A stretch of 64,000 nucleotides of DNA from NCBI RefSeq assembly GCF_014126615.1, contig NZ_CP059896.1, positions 878,501 through 942,500 of the forward strand, given 5' to 3'. The position numbers and the translations under genes are program-made. Below, piece by piece: positions 9,001-17,968 of this stretch. The DNA is from Ciceribacter thiooxidans. GTDB lineage: Bacteria > Pseudomonadota > Alphaproteobacteria > Rhizobiales > Rhizobiaceae. The first letter of the stretch is position 1. Each line of letters opens with the position of its first letter. The notes under the pieces are model-generated. The model saw only the letters and a program-made list of their open reading frames with translations. It ran no database searches and had not been told where the DNA came from.

Positions 9001-10425
9001 CTAGAGCAGCCACTCCGACGTTTGGTGTTGCGCCGGCATGATGTCGTCGAGTGTATACGCCCTGATATAGTCGATCTGCATCTCTGCACCGCCTGCAAGC
9101 CCGTCCGTCGGAGGGCCCGCCGTGCCGCCGACCGCGAGGTTGACGATCATGTACATAGGGTCATGCATGTCGGCCGGCGTATCGGCGCGCGCGACCGCCA
9201 CGTCGTCGAAATACCAGACGATCTCGTTCTCCGTCCAAAGCACACCGTAATTGTGGAAGCCCTCGGTGCCGGAAACCTGTACCGCGGTCGAGGTGGTCGT
9301 ACGCTGGCCGGTCTCGTTCGAATGAACGGTCACGTTCACCGTGTTCGGGTCCTGCCCGCGCATCTCCGCGACGTCGAGTTCCGGCGGCCAGGAACCGTCA
9401 GCCGGCAACAGCCAGAAAGCCGGCCAGGTGCCCTTATCATCGGGCATGTCGGCGCGGATTTCGAAATAGCCGTAGGTCTGCGTGAAGGAGGAATGGGTCG
9501 TCAACATGCCGGAGGTGTACTCGTAGCCATCGATCTCTCCCTGGATCGAAGGTGATGCCTTTTCGGCGGTGATCGTCAGGATGCCGTTTTCCACGGAGAA
9601 GGGATCCACCTTCGATGTGCCCTCGTAGTTAGGGTTGATGTACCACTGGAGCTCCCCGTTGCCGGGCAGCGTGCTACCCTTTTCCGGCGCCCACCAGAAC
9701 TTCGGGTCCCATGTCCCACCATCGCCGTCGTTCAGCGAGAGCGTATTGAAGTCATCCGAGAAGGTCTGTGTCAGCTGGGAGCGGTCGAGGGAGAGCCGGA
9801 ACTGGTTTGCGCCGAGGTCGCCGACCGAGACGTCGGCGAAGACGAGGCTTTCACCGTCTCCGAGATCGAGCCGCACGTCGGTGCCTTCCTGGGCCAGGTG
9901 AGAGGAGACATCGGCAAAGGAGGTGAAGGCATAACCTTCGAGGCGGATTATATCGTCGGCGCTGAAGTCGGTGATGAGATCACTGCCGTTGCCTTTGTCG
10001 AGGATAAAGATGTCCGCGCCGCCGCCGCCCGTCAGCACGTCGTTGCCGGCACCACCGTCGAAGGTCTGGCGGTTCGAGGAGCCGCTGAAGATGTTGTCGA
10101 GATCGTTGCCGAAGGCGTGGCGGACGTCACCGGTGACGGTGAGGTTCTCGAAATTCTCCGGCAGCGTGTAGCTCATCCAGGTCTTGATGGTGTCGATGCC
10201 TTCACCCGGCGCTTCCACGGCACGGTTTATCGTCGAGTAGAGATAGTAAATGTCGTCGCCGGTACCGCCGTGCATGGTGACGTTGACGGAGCTGTCTCCC
10301 CAGATCGAGTCGTTTCCGGCCGTGCCGTAAAGGTCAGGGCCGGAGCCGGTGGCGGAAAACCAGGCGGTGGAGGTGCCGCTGTAATAGAGTGGAATGCCGA
10401 GGGCGTTTTCTATCGATCGGGCCAT
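9001..10425 (-). CDS. GH16 beta-glucanase with N-terminal RTX calcium-binding repeats
   Basis: This 474-residue protein has calcium-binding nonapeptide repeats at about residues 30-60 and 115-150 (GTAGNDSI, GGTGDDI, GGAGNDVLTGGGGADIF) followed by a GH16 domain from about residue 215. The catalytic motif is ELDVAE at 349-354, giving Glu349 as nucleophile and Glu354 as acid/base. There is no N-terminal signal peptide, as expected for type I secretion. It resembles rhizobial ExsH/ExoK-type endo-beta-1,3-1,4-glycanases that trim acidic exopolysaccharide, although ExsH carries its repeats in a different arrangement, so the symbol is withheld. ATG 10425 follows AGAGG. It is a single gene with no secretion genes beside it. 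Confidence 0.88.
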   Translation of the reverse strand: MARSIENALGIPLYYSGTSTAWFSATGSGPDLYGTAGNDSIWGDSSVNVTMHGGTGDDIYYLYSTINRAVEAPGEGIDTIKTWMSYTLPENFENLTVTGDVRHAFGNDLDNIFSGSSNRQTFDGGAGNDVLTGGGGADIFILDKGNGSDLITDFSADDIIRLEGYAFTSFADVSSHLAQEGTDVRLDLGDGESLVFADVSVGDLGANQFRLSLDRSQLTQTFSDDFNTLSLNDGDGGTWDPKFWWAPEKGSTLPGNGELQWYINPNYEGTSKVDPFSVENGILTITAEKASPSIQGEIDGYEYTSGMLTTHSSFTQTYGYFEIRADMPDDKGTWPAFWLLPADGSWPPELDVAEMRGQDPNTVNVTVHSNETGQRTTTSTAVQVSGTEGFHNYGVLWTENEIVWYFDDVAVARADTPADMHDPMYMIVNLAVGGTAGPPTDGLAGGAEMQIDYIRAYTLDDIMPAQHQTSEWLL

Positions 10426-10556
10426 GGGATACCTCTTTCGTTCCGATCCCCGAGCCCAACTACAACCCTAGCATGTGGATGCGCATTCGTCAGTATGCGT
10501 ATCGAATAAAATTTCGCAGGTGCGAAAGGATCCTCCGTGGCGCCCGGCGTGTCGTC

Positions 10557-12251
10557 TCACCCGAGCAGCATGAATTTGTCGACGTCGACCATCCCGCGGT
10601 CGGAAATCTTCAGATGCGGGATGACGGGCAGCGGCAGGAAGGCGACCTGCAGGAAAGGCTCCTGGAGCGTGGTGCCGAGCGCATAGGCCGCCAGGCGGAG
10701 ATGGTGGAGCGTGTCGCGCACGGTCTCGTACGGTTCGAGGCTCATCAGCCCGGCGACGGGGAGGGCGATTTCGCCCGTCACCTTGCCGCCGTCGACCACC
10801 ACGAAGCCGCCCTTGATCTCGCCGAGGCGGTTGGCGGCGAGCGCCATGTCGTCCTCGCTGACGCCGACGACGCAGATATTGTGGCTGTCGTGGCCGACGG
10901 TCGAAGCGATCGCGCCGCGTTTCAGCCCGAAGCCCTGCACGAAGCCGTTGGCGTGATTGCCGTTCTTGCCGTGGCGCTCGATGACCGCGACCTTGATGAT
11001 GTCGCGGTCGAGATCGACGGCGGTCTGGTTGCCGGAGGTCGGCAGGCGGTAGCGGCGATGCTCGGTGATGATCTTGCCCGGCAGGACGCCGATCACCGGC
11101 GTCTCGCCCTCCGTTACCGGCACGCCGAAGTCGGCCGCCTTCACGATCCGCGCCTTGACGCTGTCGAGGCCGACGGGCGCGACCGGCGCGCGGGTGGCGA
11201 AGAGTTCATCCGTCACGCGACGGCCGGCAGCAAACACCATCTCGGCCTTGCAGTTTTCGAGGCTGTCGATAACGACGAGGTCGGCCCGCCAGCCCGGCGC
11301 GACGAGGCCGCGGTCGCGAAGCCCGAAGGCGCGTGCGGCGGAAATCGAGGCGGCGCGATAGACGGCAACCGGGTCGACGCCGTTTCTGATCGCCTCGCGG
11401 ATCATGTAGTCGAGATGGCCCTGTTCGGCGATGTCGAGGGGGTTGCGGTCGTCGGTGCAGAGCGCCAGGAAAGGCGAGAGCCGCTCGGTCAGGATCGGCA
11501 TCAGCGCATGCAGGTCCTTCGACACCGAGCCCTCGCGCACGAGGATATGCATGCCCTTGCGGATCTTTTCGAGCGCTTCCGTGGCGGTTGTGCATTCGTG
11601 GTCGGTGCGGATGCCGGCTGAGAGATAGCCGTTCAGGTCGTTGCCGGAGAGAAGCGGCGAATGGCCGTCGATATGGCCGCCCTGGAATGCCTCGAGCTTC
11701 GCCATGCAGACGGGGTCCTTATGGATCACACCCGGGAAATTCATGAACTCGGCAAGTCCGATCACCTTCGGATGGCTGCGGAAGGGCAGGAGCCGCTCGA
11801 TCGGCAGGTCGGCGCCGGAGGTTTCGAGATGGGTCGCCGGAACGCAGGACGAGAGCTGGACGCGGATGTCCATGATCGTCTCGAGCGCGCTGTCGAGGAA
11901 GAACTGGATGCCTTCCGTGCCGAGGACGTTGGCGATCTCGTGCGGATCGCAGATGACAGTTGTGACGCCGTAGGGCAGGACGCAGCGGTCGAACTCGTGC
12001 GGCGTCACCAGCGAGGACTCGATGTGGAGATGGGTGTCGATGAAGCCCGGCACGACGATGCGGCCGGAAATGTCGATCTCCTCGCGTCCGCGATAATCGC
12101 CGCAGGTGCCGACGACCGTTTCGCCGCAGATCGCGATGTCGGATGCGACGAGTTCGCCGGTGACGAGGTCGAAGAAGCGCCCGCCCTTGAGCACGATGTC
12201 GGCTGGCTCGCGTCCCGTTCCCTGGTCGATGCGGCGTTCGAGGTCGGTCAT
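10557..12251 (-). CDS. ade: Adenine deaminase
   Basis: This 564-residue member of the amidohydrolase superfamily converts adenine to hypoxanthine and ammonia in purine salvage. Visible features are the metal site [12 protein letters not shown], the [11 protein letters not shown] segment typical of bacterial adenine deaminases, HGHSP-type ([10 protein letters not shown]) and CTDDRNP motifs, and the C-terminal domain with [10 protein letters not shown]. The start is placed at ATG 12251 because CGGAGA lies 7 nt upstream; ATG 12275 and earlier starts lack a ribosome site and would add basic residues. It is transcribed alone; the 165 bp upstream of it shows no recognisable gene. Confidence 0.95.
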   Translation of the reverse strand: MTDLERRIDQGTGREPADIVLKGGRFFDLVTGELVASDIAICGETVVGTCGDYRGREEIDISGRIVVPGFIDTHLHIESSLVTPHEFDRCVLPYGVTTVICDPHEIANVLGTEGIQFFLDSALETIMDIRVQLSSCVPATHLETSGADLPIERLLPFRSHPKVIGLAEFMNFPGVIHKDPVCMAKLEAFQGGHIDGHSPLLSGNDLNGYLSAGIRTDHECTTATEALEKIRKGMHILVREGSVSKDLHALMPILTERLSPFLALCTDDRNPLDIAEQGHLDYMIREAIRNGVDPVAVYRAASISAARAFGLRDRGLVAPGWRADLVVIDSLENCKAEMVFAAGRRVTDELFATRAPVAPVGLDSVKARIVKAADFGVPVTEGETPVIGVLPGKIITEHRRYRLPTSGNQTAVDLDRDIIKVAVIERHGKNGNHANGFVQGFGLKRGAIASTVGHDSHNICVVGVSEDDMALAANRLGEIKGGFVVVDGGKVTGEIALPVAGLMSLEPYETVRDTLHHLRLAAYALGTTLQEPFLQVAFLPLPVIPHLKISDRGMVDVDKFMLLG

Positions 12252-12416
12252 GCGGCGTCTCCGATTCTTTTTCATCCGGCACCACTGTAGCGGCTGGCGA
12301 GGGGCATCGGGAAGGGGCGACGTCTCAACGTTCCCATGGCGTGCACATACTCGCGTGCGATGCCGTTCTCCCGGCATCGTTCCGGCGTACCATCTCGTTT
12401 GCCGCCCGGCTCCGAC

Positions 12417-12839
12417 CTATCGCTCGGCGTCGGGTCGTGCCGCGTCGAAACGGGCGTCGACCGGGACGCCGAGTGCGACCGCAAGCGCGTTCGTCTGGCT
12501 GGCGAGCGCGATGACCTGCAGCAGCTCGGCATGCATCTGCGGGGTCAGACCTTTCGTCTTGGCCGCCGCCGAATGGGAGTGGATGCAATAGCTGCAACCG
12601 TTGACGACCGACACGGCGATATAGATCAGCTCCTTGACCATTGGGTCGAGCGCACCCGGTGCCATGACCGTTTGCGCCTTCTCCCAGACGGCGCGGAGCT
12701 CAGCCGGATCATGGGCCAGCGCCCGCCAGAAGTTGTTGACGTAATCCGTCCCGCGGCGTTCGCGGATCTCGTTGAAGACGGCGAGCGCTTCCGCACTCGC
12801 CTCCTCGTCGGTGAGCAGGGGAAGACCGCCATCAGACAA
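12417..12839 (-). CDS. Carboxymuconolactone decarboxylase/AhpD-like protein
   Basis: This 140-residue all-helical protein of the CMD family has the redox-type motif CSYCIHSH at about residues 82-89 (C-x2-C-x3-H), the signature of AhpD-like alkylhydroperoxidases rather than true decarboxylases. Its ATG at 12839 overlaps the end of the upstream cyclase-family gene by 8 bp, so the two are translationally coupled. Peroxide or peroxidase-coupled activity is the usual expectation for the motif; the actual substrate is unknown. Confidence 0.85.
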   Translation of the reverse strand: MSDGGLPLLTDEEASAEALAVFNEIRERRGTDYVNNFWRALAHDPAELRAVWEKAQTVMAPGALDPMVKELIYIAVSVVNGCSYCIHSHSAAAKTKGLTPQMHAELLQVIALASQTNALAVALGVPVDARFDAARPDAER

Positions 12840-13644
12840 GCGCCAGGATGCGGGCGGGGCCGCCGGTTCCGCCCTTGTGTTTCGGTGCGCCGACGACGAT
12901 CGTCGCGCCTTTGACCGGCAGTTCCTCGAGATTGTTCAGGCATTCGATCCCGTAGCGCCCGCCCGGCAGCCAGCTGTTGTGCGCGGCGAAATCGGCCGAG
13001 TTGCCGGGATCGAGGGACAGGGTATCGACGCCGATCGCGGCGACGTCGAGCGTTGCGAGCAGATCGGTTGCCGACTTGCCGAAGCCGGGGAAGGCAAACT
13101 GGCCGTCTCCGTCCGTGCGGAAGGATGGGTCGGTCACCTTCTTCGACCAGCCGGATCGCAGTGCCACGACCGCACCTTTCGGAAACGCGCCGTTGGCGCT
13201 GATCCAGGCCTCGATGTCTGCGGCCTCGATCGTCGCGTTGGCATCGTCCTTCGCCCGGTCGGTGATGTCGATGATGGCGAGCGGCGCCACCAGCTTCTCC
13301 GGTTCGATCTGGTCGACGCTCTTGCCGTCGGCGCTGAAATGGAACGGCGCATCGATATGCGTGCCGGTGTGTTCGAAGATCGTCAGCTTGTGCAGCTGGT
13401 AGCCGCTTTTCGCGATCTCGACGGCCCATTCGTATTCGATGCCGGGATTGCCGTCGAAGGTCGGGAAAGCTCCGTCATAGGCGTGCGTCAGGTCAACGAC
13501 CTTGCTCGGGCTCTCTTGCGCCAACACCGGCGTCTTCACGCCGCTCCCCACGACTGCCGCGCCCGCGATCGCCATGCCCTTGAACAGGGAGCGTCGCGAC
13601 AGCATGTTCTGCTTCACATTCTCGATCACGCAATGATTGCACAT
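12832..13644 (-). CDS. Tat-exported cyclase-family (kynurenine formamidase-like) hydrolase
   Basis: This 270-residue protein of the putative cyclase family (PF04199) has the metal-binding signature HTGTHIDAPFHF at about residues 110-121, shared with arylformamidase KynB and isatin hydrolase. The N-terminus has a twin-arginine signal, SRRSLFKGMAIAGAAVVGSG, ending at ALA/AQE-like residues, so the folded metalloenzyme is expected in the periplasm. ATG 13644 is used; ATG 13698 would add 18 residues ahead of the Tat signal. The CMD gene follows with an 8-bp overlap. The substrate is undefined; no kynurenine-pathway genes are near. Confidence 0.82.
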   Translation of the reverse strand: MCNHCVIENVKQNMLSRRSLFKGMAIAGAAVVGSGVKTPVLAQESPSKVVDLTHAYDGAFPTFDGNPGIEYEWAVEIAKSGYQLHKLTIFEHTGTHIDAPFHFSADGKSVDQIEPEKLVAPLAIIDITDRAKDDANATIEAADIEAWISANGAFPKGAVVALRSGWSKKVTDPSFRTDGDGQFAFPGFGKSATDLLATLDVAAIGVDTLSLDPGNSADFAAHNSWLPGGRYGIECLNNLEELPVKGATIVVGAPKHKGGTGGPARILALV

Positions 13645-13720
13645 TGGCCTGCCCTCTCCACGTTTGATGATGGCTTGAGAGTAGCCGAAGGATGGCAACG
13701 AGCAATAGCTGCGTGGTGCG

Positions 13721-14164
13721 CTAGTCCGGGAGCCCCGTCAGGGGGATCTCCCGCAGCGGGTCGCCCCCGTCGATGAAGATCCGCCCCTGGGGCCGAAGCG
13801 CGGCGCGAATACGTGGAAGCACCATCCTGCCGGTCTCCGGATGGCGGCCGTCAAGGGCGCCGACGCGGATGGCCACGGCGAGATCGAACAGTTCTTCTTC
13901 GTCGGCCAGCATGAAGTGCTCGGCGGCGACCTGGCGGAAGGCGATGGCCGTCGGATAGGCACTATCCGTCATCTGCGCTGTCGCAGCGGCGATCGCTGAC
14001 GCCGAGCGGTCAATGCCAAGCACATATACATCGCCTTGCATGCGTTCCGCTATCAAGCGCGCTAGCACACCCGGTCCGCAGCCGATCTCGAGGATACGCA
14101 TTCCGGCCGCAAGCGGCAGGGCATCGGCGATCTCGACGAGACGTTGCGATGCCTTTGCCGCCAT
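13721..14164 (-). CDS. Short class I SAM-dependent methyltransferase
   Basis: This 147-residue protein carries the SAM-binding motif ILEIGCGPGVLARL (residues 24-37) and a later acidic strand VLGIDRSASAI (48-58), both of the class I Rossmann methyltransferase fold. It ends soon after strand 5 and lacks the usual C-terminal extension, so it is near the minimum size for the fold. The ATG at 14164 lies 3 bp after the stop of the epimerase gene, implying a two-gene transcript. No substrate can be inferred. Confidence 0.8.
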   Translation of the reverse strand: MAAKASQRLVEIADALPLAAGMRILEIGCGPGVLARLIAERMQGDVYVLGIDRSASAIAAATAQMTDSAYPTAIAFRQVAAEHFMLADEEELFDLAVAIRVGALDGRHPETGRMVLPRIRAALRPQGRIFIDGGDPLREIPLTGLPD

Positions 14165-14167
14165 CGT

Positions 14168-15037
14168 CTATTCCCTGATCTCCACCGCAAGCCCGAAGCG
14201 CATGCTTTCGCCCGCGGCGAGGGCCACCGTATAGGGGCGCTCGACCAGTTCGGCCGTGCCGCCGGCATGGGCCGCCATGCCGTGCCAGGGTTCGATGCAG
14301 AGGAAGGGCGCGCCGGGCTTCTGCCAGAGCGCCACGTTGGGCAGGTTCTCGAAGGTGAAGTGGAGTTTAGCTCCGTCGTCCGCGCAATAGGTGAGGCCGG
14401 TCCCGGCGCCTTCGGGGAAGATCAGAGCGTCGTTCTCGAAGAGCGAGGATGCGAGTTCCAGTCGGCCATCCTTGAAGGGCGAGCCGTGCAGTGTCTTTCC
14501 GATCAGGCCGTTTACCAGCTGCACGACGCCCGGCTCGGCACCGTTGTCGAGGGTGACCCGATGCATCTTGCCCGCCGCGCCGGGCAGGGGCCAGAGAAAG
14601 GCCGGGTGAAAGCCGATGCCGAAGGGCAGCGGGTTGTCTCCCGGATTGTTCACCTCGGCGGTTATGGTCAGCGTGCGGCCGTCGACGCGATGTTCGACCA
14701 CGAGGCTGAAGGCGAAGGGATAGACCTCGCGTGTCGCCTCCGTCGAATCGAGGCGAAGCCTGCAGGAGCTTACCGTCCGGTCGACGAGGTCGAAGACCCG
14801 CCGACGGGCGAAGCCATGCTGCGCCATCGGGTAGGTCTTGCCATCGATGGCGATGCGGTCGCCCGGCGCCTTTCCGACGATCGGAAACAAGATCGGCGAG
14901 CGGCCTGTCCACCAATCAGCGTCGCCGTTCCAGAGAAAATCACGACCGTCTGCGGTTCGCAGCGACTGCATCTCGGCTCCGAGAGGATGCACCTCGACGG
15001 AAAGCTCTTCGTTTTCGATCAAAATCGTCCCGGACAT
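14168..15037 (-). CDS. Aldose 1-epimerase family protein (LacX-like)
   Basis: This 289-residue beta-sandwich enzyme of the galactose mutarotase superfamily has the LacX-type features HPLGAEMQSL at the start, GRSPILFPIVG, MAQHGFARRRVF and the catalytic-type GFHPAF and EPWHGM segments. Such enzymes interconvert alpha and beta anomers of hexoses or hexose phosphates. It is the first gene of a pair with the short methyltransferase. ATG 15037 opens MSGTILIENEEL, a typical family start. Substrate specificity is not visible. Confidence 0.88.
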   Translation of the reverse strand: MSGTILIENEELSVEVHPLGAEMQSLRTADGRDFLWNGDADWWTGRSPILFPIVGKAPGDRIAIDGKTYPMAQHGFARRRVFDLVDRTVSSCRLRLDSTEATREVYPFAFSLVVEHRVDGRTLTITAEVNNPGDNPLPFGIGFHPAFLWPLPGAAGKMHRVTLDNGAEPGVVQLVNGLIGKTLHGSPFKDGRLELASSLFENDALIFPEGAGTGLTYCADDGAKLHFTFENLPNVALWQKPGAPFLCIEPWHGMAAHAGGTAELVERPYTVALAAGESMRFGLAVEIRE

Positions 15038-15117
15038 GGTTACACCCGCCTTTCATGCACCGACCATAGCGCAAGCGCGCCAGCCATCGCCAGCACCAAC
15101 ACGCGGCGCGTCCCGGT

Positions 15118-15519
15118 TTACGTCCGCGGTTTCGCCACCACCGCCTCGACCGGATGGCCGGCTGTCCGCCATGCGGTGAAGCCGCCCTCGAGATGGCAGA
15201 CGCTGTCGAGCCCCATCTCCTGCGCCGTCTTCGTCGCGAGTGCGGAGCGCCAGCCGCTCGCGCAAAAGAAGACGAAGCGGCTGTCGCCGGCGAAGACGGG
15301 CTTGTGGTAAGGGCTTTCCGGATCGATCCAGAATTCCAGCATGCCGCGCGGACAGGAGAAGGCGCCCGCAATCGTGCCCTCCCGTTCCCGCTCCCGCGGG
15401 TCCCGCAGGTCGACGAAGACCACGTCGCCGCGCCCGTGCAGCGTTCTCGCCTCCGCCGCGTCGATTGTCTCGACGACCGCATTCGCCTCGTCGAGCAATG
15501 CCTTGTAACCCTTCTTCAT
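15118..15519 (-). CDS. Rhodanese-domain protein
   Basis: This 133-residue single-domain rhodanese has the active-site loop CASGWRS, with Cys as the expected persulfide carrier, and the family patterns VFVDLRDPRERE and HLEGGFTAWR. It probably moves sulfane sulfur in the cytoplasm. ATG 15519 is chosen because a strong GGAGGAGG lies just upstream; the longer frame to 15567 has no such site. The region between it and the divergent SDR gene carries two palindromes that could affect either gene. Confidence 0.9.
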   Translation of the reverse strand: MKKGYKALLDEANAVVETIDAAEARTLHGRGDVVFVDLRDPREREREGTIAGAFSCPRGMLEFWIDPESPYHKPVFAGDSRFVFFCASGWRSALATKTAQEMGLDSVCHLEGGFTAWRTAGHPVEAVVAKPRT

Positions 15520-15630
15520 TCCTGTCCTCCTCCGCTGGGACGCCGTTCCGCCGGTCTGTCGCGGCATGGGACCATAGCAGCCCGGCCGCCGCTGTCACGG
15601 GATGCGTTGGTCGAACGCAGTACCACACGT

Positions 15631-15646
15631 TCAACCATATGGTTGA
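15631..15646. promoter_or_regulatory. Palindromic operator candidate, distal copy
   Basis: A perfect 16-bp palindrome, TCAACCATATGGTTGA, lies between the divergent rhodanese and SDR genes. A second near-identical site is centred exactly 50 bp downstream. The pairing and spacing suggest a dimeric repressor (TetR, MarR or ArsR class). No such regulator gene is adjacent. Confidence 0.6.
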
Positions 15647-15678
15647 CTATCTTTCCGTCGTAATCTATGAAGGAAAAC

Positions 15679-15698
15679 ATTCAACCATATGGGTGAAT
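15679..15698. promoter_or_regulatory. Palindromic operator candidate, proximal copy
   Basis: An imperfect palindrome with core TCAACCATATGGGTGA (one mismatched pair, arms extending to 15679 and 15698) lies 54 bp upstream of the SDR start. It matches the distal copy at 15 of 16 core positions. Confidence 0.6.
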
Positions 15699-15752
15699 TT
15701 AATTCATGGCGCGCGACAGGGTCTGCCGTGCGCACCAGCCAGTGAGGTCCTC

Positions 15753-16550
15753 ATGCTTCTCTCCAACAAGAATATCGTCATCTTCGGCGGCTCGGGAGCG
15801 ATCGGCTCCGCGGTCGCCGCCGCCTGCCTTGCCGAAGGCGCGCGGGTCTTCATCGGCGCACGCGATGCGCAGCGGCTTGCGGCAGCGGCGTCCTTGCTCG
15901 ATCCCGGGCAGGGGACGCTGGAAACCTTCGTGGTGGACACGCAACGATCTGACGTCGTGACCCGCTCGGTCGCGCGCATCGCGGCGGAGGTGGACGAGAT
16001 CGATGTCGTCATGGATGCGACGAGCGTGCCGCATGACCAGGGCTCGCAGATCGATGCTCTCGATCTCGGCACGTTCATGGAGCCGGTCGACGGCGTTCTC
16101 GCTTCGCTGTTCAACACGACGAAAGCTGCCTTGCCGTATATGGGCAAGGCGCGCCAGGGTCTTGTGCTGACTTTGACGACGCCGGGAGGACGTACAGCCG
16201 TGCCCGGCCATCTCGGAAACAGCGTCGCGTCGGCCGGCGTCGAAGCCTTTACACGGGTGCTCGCCGCCGAGCTCGGCCCGCGCAACATCCGCGCGGTCTG
16301 TCTCGGCCCGCACGCGCTCGCCGACGCGCCGAAGGCCGGCTCCTATACGGCGAAGCTGTTTGCGCCGAAGGCTGCTGCGATGGGCATGACCGTCGAAGAG
16401 TGGCTCGGCGCTGCTGCCGGCACCACCATGCTCGGACGTTTGCCGACGCTCAAGGATGTCGCCGAGACGGCGGTCTTCCTGATGTCCGACAGGTCACGCG
16501 CGATGACGGCCGCCTATGTGAACCTCACCTCGGGCATGATCGCCGACTGA
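15753..16550 (+). CDS. Short-chain dehydrogenase/reductase
   Basis: This 265-residue SDR has the N-terminal cofactor motif GGSGAIGSAVA (residues 12-22). The catalytic Tyr-x3-Lys is not evident at its usual place: the segment after TLTTPGG reads GHLGNSVASAGVEAFTR, where Asn-Ser-x2-Ser replaces YxxxK. The protein may therefore be a divergent or inactive SDR, or may use an altered site. The true start is ATG 15753 with GAGG at about 15744; the open frame extends much further upstream but crosses the palindromes. It is probably controlled by the two palindromic sites. Confidence 0.83.
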   Translation: MLLSNKNIVIFGGSGAIGSAVAAACLAEGARVFIGARDAQRLAAAASLLDPGQGTLETFVVDTQRSDVVTRSVARIAAEVDEIDVVMDATSVPHDQGSQIDALDLGTFMEPVDGVLASLFNTTKAALPYMGKARQGLVLTLTTPGGRTAVPGHLGNSVASAGVEAFTRVLAAELGPRNIRAVCLGPHALADAPKAGSYTAKLFAPKAAAMGMTVEEWLGAAAGTTMLGRLPTLKDVAETAVFLMSDRSRAMTAAYVNLTSGMIAD

Positions 16551-16597
16551 GGCGGCGGCAGCCCGGTCACGGGCGTTCCTGCCTCGCCCAAAACGCA

Positions 16598-16625
16598 GGA
16601 AGGCGGCCGTCGCCGGCCGCCTTCC
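16598..16625. terminator. Bidirectional intrinsic terminator
   Basis: A 12-bp perfect stem, 16598-16609 with 16614-16625, and a 4-nt loop lie between the convergent SDR and Liv genes. A short T-run follows on the plus strand (ATTTTCC) and TTTT follows on the minus strand. Confidence 0.7.
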
Positions 16626-16648
16626 AGATTTTCCGTCGTTTCGTGACC

Positions 16649-17755
16649 TTACTCGGCCGGGACGATCTTGCCGTCTTCCCACTTGTAGAGCGAGAAGGCC
16701 TGCGAGGTGAGGTCGCCGGTCTCGCCGTAGGTGACCTTGCCGATTGCGGTCGGGATCGGTTCGCCGCTCTTCAGTGCGGCTGCTACGGCTTCCGCATCTT
16801 CGGCGCTTCCGGCCTTCTCGATGCCGGCCTTCAATACTTCGACGGCTGCGTAGGCGTTGAGGGTGAAGGCTTCGGCCGGAATGTTGGCCGCGGCGAGCGC
16901 GTCGGCGGCAGCCTTCGAGTCCGGGTTCTTCAGTGCGTCGGAGGCGTTGGTGAAGACGGTGCCGGCTGCAGCATCGGTGCCGATCGTCCAGAACTCTGTG
17001 TTCGACAGGCCGTCGCCGCCGATCAGTGTCGCGTTGACGTTAACGTCGCGCATCTGGCGGACGAGCAGGCCGGCCTCCGGATGGTAGCCGCCGAAGTAGA
17101 CGACGTCGACGTTCTCGGCCTTGAGGCGGGTGGTCAGCGCGCTGAAGTCCTTGTCGCCGGGCGTGAGTGCGTCGTTGAAGACTTCAGTGATGCCGCCTTC
17201 GTTCAGCGTCTTCTTGAAGGCGTCGGCGAGACCTTTGCCGTACTGGCCCTTGTCGTTGATGATGGCGATCTTCTTGTCCTTGAAGGTGTCGAGCACGTAT
17301 TTCGCGGCGACTTCGGCCTGCTGGTCGTCACGACCGCAGGTGCGCAGGACGTTGGTGAGGCCGCGATTGGTGAGGTCCGGGGCGGTCGCCGTCGGCGTCA
17401 CCATCAGCACGCCGTTTTCAGCCAGCACGTCCGAGGCCGGAATGGCGACGCCCGAGGTCACCGGACCGACGACGAAGCGAACGCCTTCGCCGACCAGCTG
17501 GTTGGCTGCCGAAACGCCCTGCTTCGGTTCGCCGGCGTCGTCGGCGACCTTCAACACGACCTGTTCGCCGAGGATGCCGCCGTTCTTGTTGATTTCCTTG
17601 ACGGCGGTTTCGGCGCCGTTCTTCACCTGCTCGCCATAGGCGGCGACCGGGCCGGTCAGCGGTGCGATCAGTCCGAGGACGATTTCGGCGTGGGCTGCTT
17701 GTACGAATGCCAGCGAGGCAACCAGCGCGGTGCCGGTCAAGAGTTTCAGGTTCAT
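16649..17755 (-). CDS. Branched-chain amino acid ABC transporter substrate-binding protein
   Basis: This 368-residue periplasmic binding protein of the LivJ/LivK type has a signal peptide at residues 1-23 ending AHA before [22 protein letters not shown]. The family motifs [21 protein letters not shown] and [11 protein letters not shown] are present. It captures leucine/isoleucine/valine or related amino acids for a Liv permease, but no permease or ATPase genes are beside it, so the partners must lie elsewhere. ATG 17755 follows AAGGAG; the long upstream frame is not signal-like. In rhizobia such orphan binding proteins often feed the Bra transporter. Confidence 0.92.
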   Translation of the reverse strand: MNLKLLTGTALVASLAFVQAAHAEIVLGLIAPLTGPVAAYGEQVKNGAETAVKEINKNGGILGEQVVLKVADDAGEPKQGVSAANQLVGEGVRFVVGPVTSGVAIPASDVLAENGVLMVTPTATAPDLTNRGLTNVLRTCGRDDQQAEVAAKYVLDTFKDKKIAIINDKGQYGKGLADAFKKTLNEGGITEVFNDALTPGDKDFSALTTRLKAENVDVVYFGGYHPEAGLLVRQMRDVNVNATLIGGDGLSNTEFWTIGTDAAAGTVFTNASDALKNPDSKAAADALAAANIPAEAFTLNAYAAVEVLKAGIEKAGSAEDAEAVAAALKSGEPIPTAIGKVTYGETGDLTSQAFSLYKWEDGKIVPAE

Positions 17756-17933
17756 TTTCGTCTCCTTGGATGGGCCCTTCGGCCCGGGCTCGGCACCGTT
17801 CGTCTCCGGCGACTTCCGGTTCGGGAGCTGCCGGGTCGGTGCTTCGTTGATGGCTATCGAAGTCGCGGATGCGACAATAGCGTGAAAGGCGATGAAAGGT
17901 AACATGCCTTGCGTGCAAAGACGCCGGCGTGAT

Positions 17934-17960
17934 GGCCTCCCCCGCCGGGCGGGGGAGGCC
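17934..17960 (-). terminator. GC-rich hairpin after the aminotransferase gene
   Basis: A very strong stem of 12-13 bp, 17934-17946 with 17948-17960, lies 8 bp beyond the aminotransferase stop. There is no T-tract, so it may act with Rho or stabilise the 3' end. Confidence 0.5.
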
Positions 17961-17968
17961 CTCGTGGA

